From Bifidobacteriaceae bacterium (GTDB lineage Bacteria > Actinomycetota > Actinomycetes > Actinomycetales > WQXJ01): a stretch of DNA of 31,340 bases. The DNA lies in NCBI GenBank assembly GCA_031265345.1, contig JAISCU010000101.1, positions 1-31,340 of the forward strand. Reading direction: 5' to 3'. Under the pieces are notes generated by a model. It ran no database searches and was not told where the DNA came from. It saw nothing but the letters and a program-made list of their open reading frames with translations. Numbering within the stretch: the stretch's first letter is position 1; every line of letters starts with the position of its first letter. Of the stretch, positions 14,692-22,236 are shown piece after piece. A program made the translations under genes and the position numbers.

Positions 14692-16474
14692 GCGCGGTGG
14701 CCGGAAGGCTTTGACGGTGGCGGCCCTGTCCCCGAACGTGTTGGCCGCACGAGCCTTCAAGCTCGCGATAGCGCTGGTCAGGGCCTCGGGGCTGCTGCCC
14801 AAGGCGATCCCGGACGGGCGCGGCGACGAACGCTTGCTGGCCAGCAACCCAATCGACGCCCAGGTGATCGTCTATTTCGCGGACACCGTCCAGGGGCTCT
14901 ACCAATTGCGCCCCTGGTACAAGGCGCTGCGCACGCTGCACCGGACGCACAAGCTGGTCATAATCGGCACCGACTCACGAGCGATCAAGGCGATCCGACG
15001 CGAGTCGCACCTGCCCGCCTACACCATCTCGCACTACTCTTCCGTCGATCTGGTCTTGTCCAAGAGCCCGGTCCGGTTAGTCCTCTACATAAACCACAAC
15101 GCCGCCAATTTCTCGATGCTGGCTTTCCCGCAACTGGTCCATGTCTCGATCATGCACGGCGACTCCGACAAAGTGGTCTCCGTGTCCGGGCAGACCAAAG
15201 CCTACGATTTCACCTTCGTGGCCGGCCAGGCCGCCATCGACCGTTTGGCGGCCCACCTGCCGCTCTTCGACGCCCCCGCCCGCTGCGTGATCATCGGCCG
15301 CCCCCAAGTCGATCCCGCGCCCAGACCCCAGGAACACGGGTTGGCGTCTGACGCAAACCCGTGTTCCCAGCCGCCCCTTTTGCCCGAACCTCATCGGCTC
15401 GGCCCCACTATCCGCCGGATGTTCGGCCCTGCCAAGCCCCGCGACGGGTCGGTTGCTGACGCCCCGCTGACGAGACGGCGAAGGGCGGGGCGCGGTACGG
15501 CGGCATCGTGCAGCGGGGACGGACGCTGGACCGTGCTGTACGCGCCGACCTGGGAGGGCGGAACCGATTCGGCGGCTTACTCCTCGCTGGCCGCCTGCGG
15601 GCGCCGGATCGTGGCGGCGTTGGCGGCGGACCGGCGGTTCCGGGTGATCTACCGGCCGCATCCCTTGACGGGCACCCGGCTGGCGGGCTTCGCTCAGGCC
15701 GATGCCGTGGCGCGGCAAGCGGTCGAGGCAGCCGCCAAGGCCGACCCGGCAGCCGGGCACACGGTGTCGCTGGGCGGCGACGCGGCGAATGTCCTGGCCC
15801 AAGCCGACCTGTTGATCTCCGACGTGTCGTCCCTGGCCATCGACTTCCTGGTGACGGGAAGGCCGCTCACGGTGACGGTCCCGCCCAGCCCCGAAGCGGT
15901 GGTCGCGCCCACGCCCCTGCTGGAATTGACGCCGCGCCTGGGGGAGGGCGAGGCTGACCGCGTCGCCGACTTCGTGGCGCAACTGATCGCGCATGACACG
16001 GCTCGCGCCGACCGCGCCGCCATGACCGAGTACTACCTCGGCGACACCCGGCCCGGTGCCGCCACCAAGGCGTTCGTCGAGGCCTGCAGCCGGATGATCG
16101 AGTTGGCGGAGGCGAACCTGGCTGATTTGGCGAACTCGGCGAACTCGGCAGGCCTGGCGAGGCGAAGAGTGGGAAGCGAGGGCGGCGCGGAGGCAGCGGC
16201 GAGCGCGGAAAGCCCGTGCGGACCGTGGTGCCATGCGCGTACCGGGGGCGCGGGCGAAGCGGACGAAGCGGGCGGGGCGGACGAAGCGGGCGGGGCGGCC
16301 CGCGCTGAGAGCACGCGGGGCACGAACAGCGCGGGCGGCACCCAGAGCGCGAGCAGGGCGAGGAACGCTGGGAGCACGAACAGGGCAGGGCGCGCTGAGA
16401 GCGCCGGGAGCAGCGGGGGCACGAACGGGGCACGGAACGCTGGGCGCACCGACAGCACGGAGGACGCCGGATGA
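14684..16474 (+). CDS. Second CDP-glycerol glycerophosphotransferase family protein, with insertion and low-complexity tail
   Basis: 596 residues from ATG 14684, which overlaps the previous stop and has GAAGAGG upstream. Motifs HGDSDK (about 158), YAPTW (about 286), YRPHP (about 324) and SDVSSLAIDFL (about 379) match its upstream paralogue. Between HGDSDK and YAPTW it has about 128 residues against 71 in the paralogue. The extra stretch contains a 35-bp palindrome (15332-15366, residues about 217-228) and an Arg-rich part. It lacks the paralogue's multi-helix N-terminus. The last 100 residues are Ala/Gly/Ser/Arg/Thr repeats with no recognisable domain, from DNA with short direct repeats. Its stop overlaps the next start (ATGA). 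It probably transfers glycerol-phosphate or a related group in wall polymer synthesis. Confidence 0.8.
   Translation: MSRRGGRKALTVAALSPNVLAARAFKLAIALVRASGLLPKAIPDGRGDERLLASNPIDAQVIVYFADTVQGLYQLRPWYKALRTLHRTHKLVIIGTDSRAIKAIRRESHLPAYTISHYSSVDLVLSKSPVRLVLYINHNAANFSMLAFPQLVHVSIMHGDSDKVVSVSGQTKAYDFTFVAGQAAIDRLAAHLPLFDAPARCVIIGRPQVDPAPRPQEHGLASDANPCSQPPLLPEPHRLGPTIRRMFGPAKPRDGSVADAPLTRRRRAGRGTAASCSGDGRWTVLYAPTWEGGTDSAAYSSLAACGRRIVAALAADRRFRVIYRPHPLTGTRLAGFAQADAVARQAVEAAAKADPAAGHTVSLGGDAANVLAQADLLISDVSSLAIDFLVTGRPLTVTVPPSPEAVVAPTPLLELTPRLGEGEADRVADFVAQLIAHDTARADRAAMTEYYLGDTRPGAATKAFVEACSRMIELAEANLADLANSANSAGLARRRVGSEGGAEAAASAESPCGPWCHARTGGAGEADEAGGADEAGGAARAESTRGTNSAGGTQSASRARNAGSTNRAGRAESAGSSGGTNGARNAGRTDSTEDAG
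15332..15366. repeat. 35-bp palindrome, copy 3, inside the second glycerophosphotransferase gene
   Basis: Identical to the copy at 7036-7070, over 8 kb away. It is read in another frame here (EHGLASDANPC), between the two lobes of the enzyme, and does not interrupt translation. Confidence 0.9.
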
Positions 16475-17418
16475 AGATCGTCGCGGTGGTGGTCGCCTAC
16501 AACCGGCGTGACCTGCTGGTCGGCACCCTGGACGCGTTGGCGGCGCAGACCCGGCCGGTCGACGCGGTGCTGGTGGTGGACAACGCCTCGACCGACGGCT
16601 CGGCCGCCGTGGCAGCGGAGCACCCAGTAGTGACCGAGGTCGTGGAACTGACTCGGAACACGGGCGGGGCCGGGGGGTTCAGCGCCGGGCTGGCGCACGC
16701 CCTGATGGCCCTCGCGGCCGGAGCCGTCTGGCTCATGGACGACGACACCGCCCCCACCCCGACCGCCCTCGCGGAACTGGAACGGGCCTGGCGCGCCTAC
16801 CCCGGCAAACTGGCGCTGGCCTCCTCGAAGGTCGTGTGGACGGACGGGCGCGACCATCCCATGAACACGCAGCGCCAACGCCTGTGGTCCTCGCCCGCCA
16901 ACTGCCGCCGAGCCCGCAGGGCCGGGGGGATCCCGATCCGGTCCGGATCGTTCGTGTCCCTGCTGATCGACGCGCACACGGCCTGGCGGCATCGTCTACC
17001 GCTAGCCGACTACTTCATCTGGAACGACGATTTCGAGTACTCAGCCCGCTTGTTGCGCCACGGCCGCGGCATATTGGTGCCCTCCTCGGTGACGGTCCAC
17101 CACACCAAGACGTTCACCGCCGCCCTGCGCTCGCCCGGCGACCGGTTCTATTTCGAGGTCCGCAACAAGATCTGGGCGCTGCTCAAGTCGCGGGCTTTCG
17201 GCCCGGTCGAGGGGCTGGTCTACTTCACCTACACCTTCATCGGCTGGCTGGGCGCGGTGGGCCGTTCGTCCGAGCGGTGGCGTCTGCTGCGCGCCGCCGG
17301 TCGCGGGCTCAAGGACGGGTTGTGCCGCCGCCCGCGCCCGAACGCCGAGGTCCTGGCCGGGCAGGGCCGGGTCACCGCCGAGGTGGCAGCCGTCGATGCC
17401 CGCGCGGTGGGATCGTGA
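16471..17418 (+). CDS. GT2 glycosyltransferase, GlfT1-like
   Basis: 315 residues. The GT-A fold is seen in VVAYNRRDLL (7-16), VVDNASTDGS (35-44), RNTGGAGGFSAG (62-73) and the metal-binding D90-D-D92. The acceptor-side motif WNDDFEYSARL (184-194) and HHTKTF (210-215) follow. This order is typical of galactofuranosyl/rhamnosyl transferases such as mycobacterial GlfT1. It would add a sugar from a nucleotide donor to a lipid-linked or wall polymer precursor at the inner membrane face. The C-terminal third has a hydrophobic stretch (about 245-262) that may touch the membrane. It overlaps its upstream neighbour by 4 bp and the next start by one base. The sugar cannot be named from sequence. Confidence 0.86.
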   Translation: MKIVAVVVAYNRRDLLVGTLDALAAQTRPVDAVLVVDNASTDGSAAVAAEHPVVTEVVELTRNTGGAGGFSAGLAHALMALAAGAVWLMDDDTAPTPTALAELERAWRAYPGKLALASSKVVWTDGRDHPMNTQRQRLWSSPANCRRARRAGGIPIRSGSFVSLLIDAHTAWRHRLPLADYFIWNDDFEYSARLLRHGRGILVPSSVTVHHTKTFTAALRSPGDRFYFEVRNKIWALLKSRAFGPVEGLVYFTYTFIGWLGAVGRSSERWRLLRAAGRGLKDGLCRRPRPNAEVLAGQGRVTAEVAAVDARAVGS

Positions 17419-18317
17419 TGGCGCGGCGGCCGGGCGCGCCAGACGCGGTGCCGGGCGCGCCGGATAGCGAGGCGCGGCGGCCCAACGAACCGGGCGACTT
17501 CTCCGTCCTGATGCCGGTCTACTGGCGCGACCAGCCCGGCCAGGTGGAGGCGGCTTTCCGATCCGTGACGGAGGCGCAGGAATTGCCTCCCGCGCAGGTC
17601 GTGGTGGTCCGGGACGGGCCGGTCGGTCCCGCGCTGGCCTCCGTCTTGGACCGGTTCGCGCGGACGGACGGCGTCTCGGTGGTCGCGTTGCCGACCAACG
17701 GCGGCCTGGCTCGCGCGCTCAACGCCGGTTTGGCCGCCTGCCGCTTCGACGTGGTCGCCCGCCAGGACGCCGACGACCTGTCCGTCCCGTCGCGGTTCGC
17801 TTCGATGGCGCCGCTGGCCCAGTCCGGCCGGTTCGACCTGGTCGGCAGCGCGGTTCGGGAATTCGTGGACGATGCCGCGCCCTTGGCCGGGCAGGCCAGG
17901 CATGGTCGCGTCCGGTCGTACCCGCTCACCAGCGCCGAGATCTGGCGGGCGGCGAAGATGATGAATCCCTTCGCCCACCCGAGCGTGGTCATGAGGCGTT
18001 CGGTGGTGCTGGGCGCCGGGGGGTACCGCGAGTTCTTCCACCTCGAGGACTACGATCTGTGGGTCCGTCTGCTGCAGGCCGGTGCCGCCGTCGCCAATCT
18101 GCCCGAACCGCTGGTCGACTACCGAGTCTCAGCGGCCGGTTGGCGCCGCCGGGGCGGCCTGCGAACACTGCGGGCCGAACTGGCCCTCCAGCACGCGTTC
18201 CTCGATTCGGGGTTCATCGACCGCGCCGAATGGCTCCGCAACGTGGCTGTGCGCGGCGGCCTAGAACTGGCTCCGCCCGCGTTGCTCCGCCTTGCGCTCA
18301 ACCGCGTCTGGAGCTAG
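17418..18317 (+). CDS. GT2 family glycosyltransferase
   Basis: 299 residues from ATG 17418, sharing one base with the previous stop (TGATG). After about 26 Pro/Ala-rich residues the GT-A core starts with FSVLMPVY. VVVVRDGP (61-68), TNGGLARALNAGL (93-105) and the metal motif D117-A-D-D120 follow. The C-terminal motif HLEDYDLWVRLL supplies the usual catalytic acid region. It resembles EpsE/WcaA-type transferases of surface polysaccharide clusters. It is the last gene of the envelope operon: its stop is 2 bp from the convergent PIN toxin stop. Donor and acceptor are unknown. Confidence 0.86.
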   Translation: MARRPGAPDAVPGAPDSEARRPNEPGDFSVLMPVYWRDQPGQVEAAFRSVTEAQELPPAQVVVVRDGPVGPALASVLDRFARTDGVSVVALPTNGGLARALNAGLAACRFDVVARQDADDLSVPSRFASMAPLAQSGRFDLVGSAVREFVDDAAPLAGQARHGRVRSYPLTSAEIWRAAKMMNPFAHPSVVMRRSVVLGAGGYREFFHLEDYDLWVRLLQAGAAVANLPEPLVDYRVSAAGWRRRGGLRTLRAELALQHAFLDSGFIDRAEWLRNVAVRGGLELAPPALLRLALNRVWS

Positions 18318-18319
18318 GT

Positions 18320-18760
18320 TCAGGGCGCCGCCGCGCCTGGGAACCCGGAGCCGTGTTCGGCGAGGAAATCTGCGGGCGAGATGGACGGGACCGGCGAGCC
18401 CACGAAATCGCGTTCGTCGCGGGTGATTATGAAGTCTGCCTTCTCGCGCTTGGCGGCAGCCGCGACAATGGCGTCCTCGAGGTCGTCCATGTCATAGGTG
18501 AGCGCAGTCGCAACGTCCGATGCTGAGGTGTCGCAGATTGCCACAAGTTGAGCAAGCGCGGCGATGGCGTCACGCGCGGTGACGGCGTCCTGGCCGGCCC
18601 GGCGAATGATGTAGTAGATGTCTGAGATGCTGGACGCCGGAACCAGGGCTTCGAGTCCGCCCTCCGCAGCCAGACGCACCACGGCGTACGAGTCATCGAA
18701 GAGGACTTCACGGCGCTCCATCACGTCAATGATGACGTTTGAGTCGAGCAGCGCCTTCAT
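18320..18760 (-). CDS. PIN-domain toxin of a Phd/PIN pair
   Basis: 146 residues. LLDSNVIIDVMERRE (Asp6), a mid-region acidic site DMDDLEDAIVAAAA and the late motif ADFIITRDERDF give the acidic residues of a PIN nuclease site. PIN toxins of this length cut tRNA or rRNA with Mg2+. The ATG overlaps the antitoxin stop by 4 bp. It converges on the glycosyltransferase operon with a 2-bp gap and no visible terminator between them, so transcripts may run into each other. The target RNA cannot be read. Confidence 0.84.
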   Translation of the reverse strand: MKALLDSNVIIDVMERREVLFDDSYAVVRLAAEGGLEALVPASSISDIYYIIRRAGQDAVTARDAIAALAQLVAICDTSASDVATALTYDMDDLEDAIVAAAAKREKADFIITRDERDFVGSPVPSISPADFLAEHGSGFPGAAAP

Positions 18761-18975
18761 GCGCCGGCCAGCCTTGCCGCGCGGGCTTCCCGAGCGGTCG
18801 CCGTCTCGCCTTCGGCAATGCCGACAAGGCTGCCGAGCAGCGCCACCCTGCCGTCGGACGGGCTCGAGATTTTGGCGACCACCTTGCCTTTACGCGTCAC
18901 GAAGATGTCCTCGCGACCCGCATGGTCAAGGTATCGGCCGACGTTGGCCTTGAGTTCGGTGGCGGTAATGAGCAC
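18757..18975 (-). CDS. Phd/YefM-type antitoxin
   Basis: 72 residues from GTG 18975. MLITATELKANVGRYLDHA and DIFVTRKGKVVAKI are the standard Phd/YefM core; the C-terminal part (about 48-72, Glu/Ala/Arg) should bind the PIN toxin. Unlike most genes here it has a leader with GGGAGG 9 nt before the start and a recognisable -35/-10 promoter. Two copies of a GTGCGGTT-containing dyad at the promoter suggest autoregulation. Confidence 0.84.
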   Translation of the reverse strand: MLITATELKANVGRYLDHAGREDIFVTRKGKVVAKISSPSDGRVALLGSLVGIAEGETATAREARAARLAGA

Positions 18976-19006
18976 GCGGTTGTTCCTCCCTTATGGATCC
19001 AATCGG

Positions 19007-19051
19007 AGCATAACGCAACCGTGCGGTTGGCTCAATGCTAATCGTGCGGTT
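19007..19051 (-). promoter_or_regulatory. Promoter with twin operator for the Phd/PIN pair
   Basis: On the minus strand TTGAGC (19030-19035) and TATGCT (19007-19012) are 17 bp apart. The spacer holds a perfect dyad AACCGTGCGGTT (19017-19028); a one-base variant AATCGTGCGGTT lies at 19040-19051, 23 bp away, about two helical turns. Two sites on one face of the helix fit cooperative antitoxin binding. Confidence 0.55.
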
Positions 19052-19090
19052 ACTGCGACTCTTCCGCACCGCAGGCGGTCCGCCAGGCAG

Positions 19091-19140
19091 CGAAAAGGCC
19101 GCCCGACCGGGCGTTTGCCCCAGGTCGGACGGCCTTTTCG
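19091..19140 (-). terminator. Rho-independent terminator after tRNA-Ser
   Basis: Strong hairpin: on the minus strand AAAAGGCCGTCCGACC pairs with GGTCGGGCGGCCTTTT, ending in four T. It lies just past the 3' end of the tRNA. Confidence 0.8.
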
Positions 19141-19144
19141 GATA

Positions 19145-19234
19145 TGGCGGTGGCGGCGGGATTCGAACCCGCGGTGGAGTTGCCCCCACACACGCTTTCG
19201 AGGCGTGCTCCTTAGGCCGCTCGGACACGCCACC
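19145..19234 (-). tRNA. tRNA-Ser(CGA)
   Basis: 90 nt including encoded CCA. Acceptor arms GGTGGCG/CGCCACC pair fully, the discriminator is G, and the T-arm GCGGGTTCGAATCCCGC is intact. The anticodon loop is CTCGAAA, giving anticodon CGA (codon UCG). The long variable arm is typical of serine tRNAs. It lies 27 bp after the tadA stop on the same strand and may share its transcript. Confidence 0.97.
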
Positions 19235-19261
19235 GCCGCAAAGAGTACCAGGCGTGGCGAG

Positions 19262-19735
19262 TCAGTCGCGCCGCGAGGCGAAGAAGTCTGCCAGCAGGCG
19301 CCCGCTCTGAGCCGCCAGGACCCCGCCAACGACTTCCGGATGGTGGAGCGAGGCCCGGTCGCGCGGCAGGTCCCAGACCGAGCCGCAAGCCCCGGCCTTG
19401 TCATCCCAGGCGCCGAACACCACCCGGTCCACACGGGCCGCGATCAACGCCCCGGCGCACATCGCGCAGGGTTCCAAGGTCACCACGAGGCTGCATCCGT
19501 CCAGCCTCCAACTGCCCAACGCCGCCGATGCCGCTCGCAGAGCCACCATCTCAGCGTGCGCCGTGGGGTCGTGGTCGTCTTCCCGCCGGTTGGCTCCGGT
19601 CGCGATGACCGAGCCGCCCGGCCCCACCACAACGGCGCCGACGGGAACGTCGCCACTGGCGCGAGCGGCATCGGCGGCCAAAGACAACGCACGAAGCATC
19701 GGTTCGGTCCAGGCCGACAACGCGGGAACGTCCAC
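19262..19735 (-). CDS. tadA: tRNA adenosine(34) deaminase TadA
   Basis: 157 residues from GTG 19735. The zinc site and catalytic acid are in H60-A-E62 and P89-C90-x-x-C93, with PVGAVVV and DPTAHAEM as in TadA. It converts A34 to inosine in tRNA-Arg(ACG) so one tRNA can read several codons. GTG 19735 is chosen because it places the start a few residues before the first helix, as in homologues, and a CACAAT box ends 6 nt upstream; the frame is open back to 19774, into the divergent vapB promoter. A serine tRNA gene follows directly. Confidence 0.9.
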   Translation of the reverse strand: MDVPALSAWTEPMLRALSLAADAARASGDVPVGAVVVGPGGSVIATGANRREDDHDPTAHAEMVALRAASAALGSWRLDGCSLVVTLEPCAMCAGALIAARVDRVVFGAWDDKAGACGSVWDLPRDRASLHHPEVVGGVLAAQSGRLLADFFASRRD

Positions 19736-19756
19736 CCCACCATTGTGCCGTTGGTT

Positions 19757-19770
19757 TGCCAAGTATGGCA
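19757..19770 (+). promoter_or_regulatory. Operator dyad over the -10 region of the VapBC pair
   Basis: Perfect dyad TGCCA-AGTA-TGGCA. It covers a weak -10 box AAGTAT (19761-19766) that ends 6 nt before ATG 19773, a leaderless layout. Confidence 0.45.
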
Positions 19771-19772
19771 TC

Positions 19773-20000
19773 ATGTATGGCGTGCAGAAGACGACGATCT
19801 ACTTGACGGACGACCTGAAGGCGCGAGTCGAGACGGCGGCCCTTCTACGAGGCTCCAGCGAGGCCGAGGTCATTCGCGACGCCATCGACCAGGGAGTCCC
19901 GGCGGTGCCGCCAGAGCCGAATGTTGGGCTCTATGCGAGCGGCGACCCGATCAGCGAACGCGTCGATGAGCTCCTAGCTGATGGGTTCGGCCTTCGATGA
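19773..20000 (+). CDS. vapB: VapB-like ribbon-helix-helix antitoxin
   Basis: 75 residues. QKTTIYLTDDLKARVETAALLRGSSEAEVIRDAI is a ribbon-helix-helix (CopG/Arc) DNA-binding domain. The C-terminal part (about 45-75) should cover the toxin's active site. GTG 19782 would also give a complete domain. Its stop overlaps the toxin start (ATGA). It probably represses its own promoter at the dyad 19757-19770. Confidence 0.83.
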   Translation: MYGVQKTTIYLTDDLKARVETAALLRGSSEAEVIRDAIDQGVPAVPPEPNVGLYASGDPISERVDELLADGFGLR

Positions 20001-20413
20001 TCGTCGACACCAGCGCGTTGTTGGCGCTGTTCGACCGGTCCGATCCGCACCACGCGGCAGTGGCCGCAGCGCTGGGCACACGCAAGGCTCCGCGAGTGAT
20101 TTCGCCCTTCGTGCTCGCGGAGCTCGACTACCTGGTCCTGACGCGGCACGGGCGCGCCGCCGAGTCGGCGGTCCTGAGCGAACTTGGGAGCGGGGCCTGG
20201 GAGCTCGCGTCGATGCCGGTGGAGCGCGTGCGACAGGCCGTCGAAGTGCTGCATCGCTTCGCTGATCAATCGATTGGGCTCACCGACGCCTCGTTGATCG
20301 TGCTGGCGCACGAGTACCGCACCCGTGACATCCTCACCCTTGACCGTCGCCATTTCTCCGTGCTGCGGTTTCCCGATGGCTCGCCGCCACGTCTGATCCT
20401 GGATGAGATGTGA
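19997..20413 (+). CDS. vapC: VapC-like PIN-domain toxin
   Basis: 138 residues. MIVDTSALLALFDRSD (Asp4), PFVLAELDYLV (conserved Glu near 42), IGLTDASLIVLA (Asp near 97) and ILTLDRRHF (Asp near 115) form the four-acid PIN site, all present. VapC toxins are Mg2+-dependent RNases that cut tRNA or 23S rRNA. It overlaps the antitoxin by 4 bp. It is not closely similar to the other PIN toxin at 18320. Confidence 0.87.
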   Translation: MIVDTSALLALFDRSDPHHAAVAAALGTRKAPRVISPFVLAELDYLVLTRHGRAAESAVLSELGSGAWELASMPVERVRQAVEVLHRFADQSIGLTDASLIVLAHEYRTRDILTLDRRHFSVLRFPDGSPPRLILDEM

Positions 20414-20472
20414 TCCTGTGACCCGAGGTGTCGGCAGGCACCATGACGCGCGTCGGCCCGCGGCGAGGGCAG

Positions 20473-20478
20473 TAAATT
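20473..20478 (+). promoter_or_regulatory. -10 box of leaderless upp
   Basis: TAAATT ends 6 nt before ATG 20485; no ribosome binding site can fit. Confidence 0.6.
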
Positions 20479-20484
20479 GGAAAC

Positions 20485-21120
20485 ATGCAGGTACACATCG
20501 CTGATCATCCCCTGATCGCCCACAAACTGACCGTCTTGCGCGACAAGGACACCGATTCGCCCACCTTCCGGGCACTGGTGGCGGAGCTGGTGACGCTGCT
20601 CGCCTACGAGGCGACCCGCGAGATCGCGGTCCACGACCAGACTATTGACACTCCGGTGGCACCGATGGTGGGGGTCGCGCTCTCCCGCCCCCGTCCCATC
20701 GTGGTGCCGATCCTGCGGGCCGGGCTCGGAATGCTGGACGGCATGTCGCGCCTGCTGCCGACGGCCGAGGTCGGGTTCCTCGGCCTGCAGCGCGACGAGG
20801 AGACCCTCCAAGCCATCACCTACGCCAACCGCCTGCCGGACGATCTGTCCGGACGCCAGTGCTTCGTGCTCGATCCGATGCTCGCGACGGGCGGCACCCT
20901 GATCGCATCCATCGATTACCTGTTCGAGCGCGGGGCGAAGGACGTCACGGCCATTTGCATCCTGTGCGCGCCGGAGGGCTTGGCGGCGGTCGATGAGGCG
21001 TTCGGACAGCATGGCGGCATCCGGATCGTGACGGCGGCAGTCGATGAGCGGCTGAACGCCAAGGGCTACATTGTTCCGGGCCTGGGGGACGCCGGGGACA
21101 GGCTCTACGGGATCGTGTAG
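20485..21120 (+). CDS. upp: Uracil phosphoribosyltransferase
   Basis: 211 residues, the standard size. It joins uracil and PRPP to give UMP in pyrimidine salvage. The PRPP-binding loop [12 protein letters not shown] is at about 128-139. [13 protein letters not shown] (about 74-86) and the end [18 protein letters not shown], which forms the uracil pocket, are all conserved. The start is fixed by the -10 box 6 nt upstream. pyrE, for the de novo pathway, lies 3 kb downstream but is not in the same transcript. Confidence 0.96.
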   Translation: MQVHIADHPLIAHKLTVLRDKDTDSPTFRALVAELVTLLAYEATREIAVHDQTIDTPVAPMVGVALSRPRPIVVPILRAGLGMLDGMSRLLPTAEVGFLGLQRDEETLQAITYANRLPDDLSGRQCFVLDPMLATGGTLIASIDYLFERGAKDVTAICILCAPEGLAAVDEAFGQHGGIRIVTAAVDERLNAKGYIVPGLGDAGDRLYGIV

Positions 21121-21357
21121 ACGGCTTGTTGTGCCGCTTGGTGTGCCGCTTGCGGACCCGGTCGGCGAGCAACACGGCCGCGAATTGTCAAGCGCGACAC
21201 GGGTCTGATGAGCAAAAACGCTCAAGCGGTGAGTACTCTTACCCATTCCGGGGATGCGGAACGGCCAAGATTGTGGAACTCTATTTGTGGCGCCGGTTCC
21301 TCCCCCCGATGGACCCGGCGCCATTCTCTTGCCCGCTCGCCCGCGCGACGGGAACCG
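21121..21357. other. Intergenic region after upp
   Basis: No gene seen. It has a short direct repeat GTGCCGCTTG (near 21130 and 21142) and a hairpin GGCGCCGG (21289-21296) / CCGGCGCC (21315-21322) between two convergent genes, a possible two-way terminator without a clear T-run. Confidence 0.5.
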
Positions 21358-22137
21358 CTACGGGAACAACAGGTCCCCGAACAGGGCGAGGCCCATCACT
21401 GCCAGGATGAAGGCCCAGACGATCACCCTCGTGCCCGCGCTCGATTTGGCGCGCCTCGGCATAATTCGGTTGGACGATGCCGCTCGCGCGCGTGGGTCTG
21501 TCGGCACAGGTCCGCCGAACATCGAGCCCGGCGTCGGCGCGTACCGTGATGGGCCTGTCGGTGGGGGCGGCGGGACCCGATTGCCGGCCTGAGCCGCCGC
21601 ACGGGCCTGTTCGGCCCAGATCTGGGCTGGAGTCTTGGACACGACCTGACTGATTCGGCGGCCCGCGTTCTGCCCTCGGTTGGCCTGATTGGATGGCCGC
21701 CCGTAGGGCTGCTGGTAAGCCTGTTGATACGCCTGAGGCGAGCGCTGCGGATAAGGCTGTCGCGCCGGAGAATACGGCTGCCGGTAAGCCTGCTGGTGGG
21801 CTTGTTGCTGGTCCAGTGGGTACGCCGGTTGGCCAGGCTGTGAATACCGAGTCGCCGGGGCGCCGGGCACCTGATACGGCTGGGGCCGCGGGCTGGCTGG
21901 CGGTGAGGGCTGTTGATTTTGGCGGGTAGGGGCGCCCCGCTGGCCAGGCGGTGGCGCAGTGGCCGCCGCCGGATCGGCGATGAGGGCGGGCTCAGTCGCG
22001 GCGGCCACGCTCGAGCGGAGCGAACTCATGGGGAACGGCGTCAACGCACCCACTCCGAACGGCCGGGACGGCAGAGTCAGGCGCGGTGGTCCCGGCGTGG
22101 TCATCGCTGGAGCGGCCGAAGTGGCGGTGAGGGCCAT
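21358..22137 (-). CDS. Pro/Gln/Tyr-rich protein with C-terminal membrane anchor, function unknown
   Basis: 259 residues. Residues about 70-150 are rich in Gln, Pro, Tyr and Ala with repeated QQAY/QPY units. About 160-235 is a Pro/Arg-rich stretch. A single hydrophobic helix (about 238-256, VIVWAFILAVMGLALFG) ends three residues before the C-terminus, so the bulk should face the cytoplasm as a tail-anchored protein. ATG 22137 is supported by a -10 box TAACCT 6 nt upstream. I do not recognise a family. Such Pro/Gln-rich cytoplasmic regions with one helix occur in actinobacterial division and envelope proteins, but nothing here proves that role. Confidence 0.7.
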   Translation of the reverse strand: MALTATSAAPAMTTPGPPRLTLPSRPFGVGALTPFPMSSLRSSVAAATEPALIADPAAATAPPPGQRGAPTRQNQQPSPPASPRPQPYQVPGAPATRYSQPGQPAYPLDQQQAHQQAYRQPYSPARQPYPQRSPQAYQQAYQQPYGRPSNQANRGQNAGRRISQVVSKTPAQIWAEQARAAAQAGNRVPPPPPTGPSRYAPTPGSMFGGPVPTDPRARAASSNRIMPRRAKSSAGTRVIVWAFILAVMGLALFGDLLFP

Positions 22138-22143
22138 GGGTCA

Positions 22144-22149
22144 AGGTTA
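22144..22149 (-). promoter_or_regulatory. -10 box of the tail-anchored protein gene
   Basis: TAACCT on the minus strand, 6 nt before ATG 22137; leaderless layout. Confidence 0.5.
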
Positions 22150-22236
22150 GTGGCCCGGGGGCGGGAACCCCGTCCCTGCGTGTCAAGACCTCGGCGAAGT
22201 CATGTTCGATCAGCGAGGACTCTGCAGGCGGGAGGT

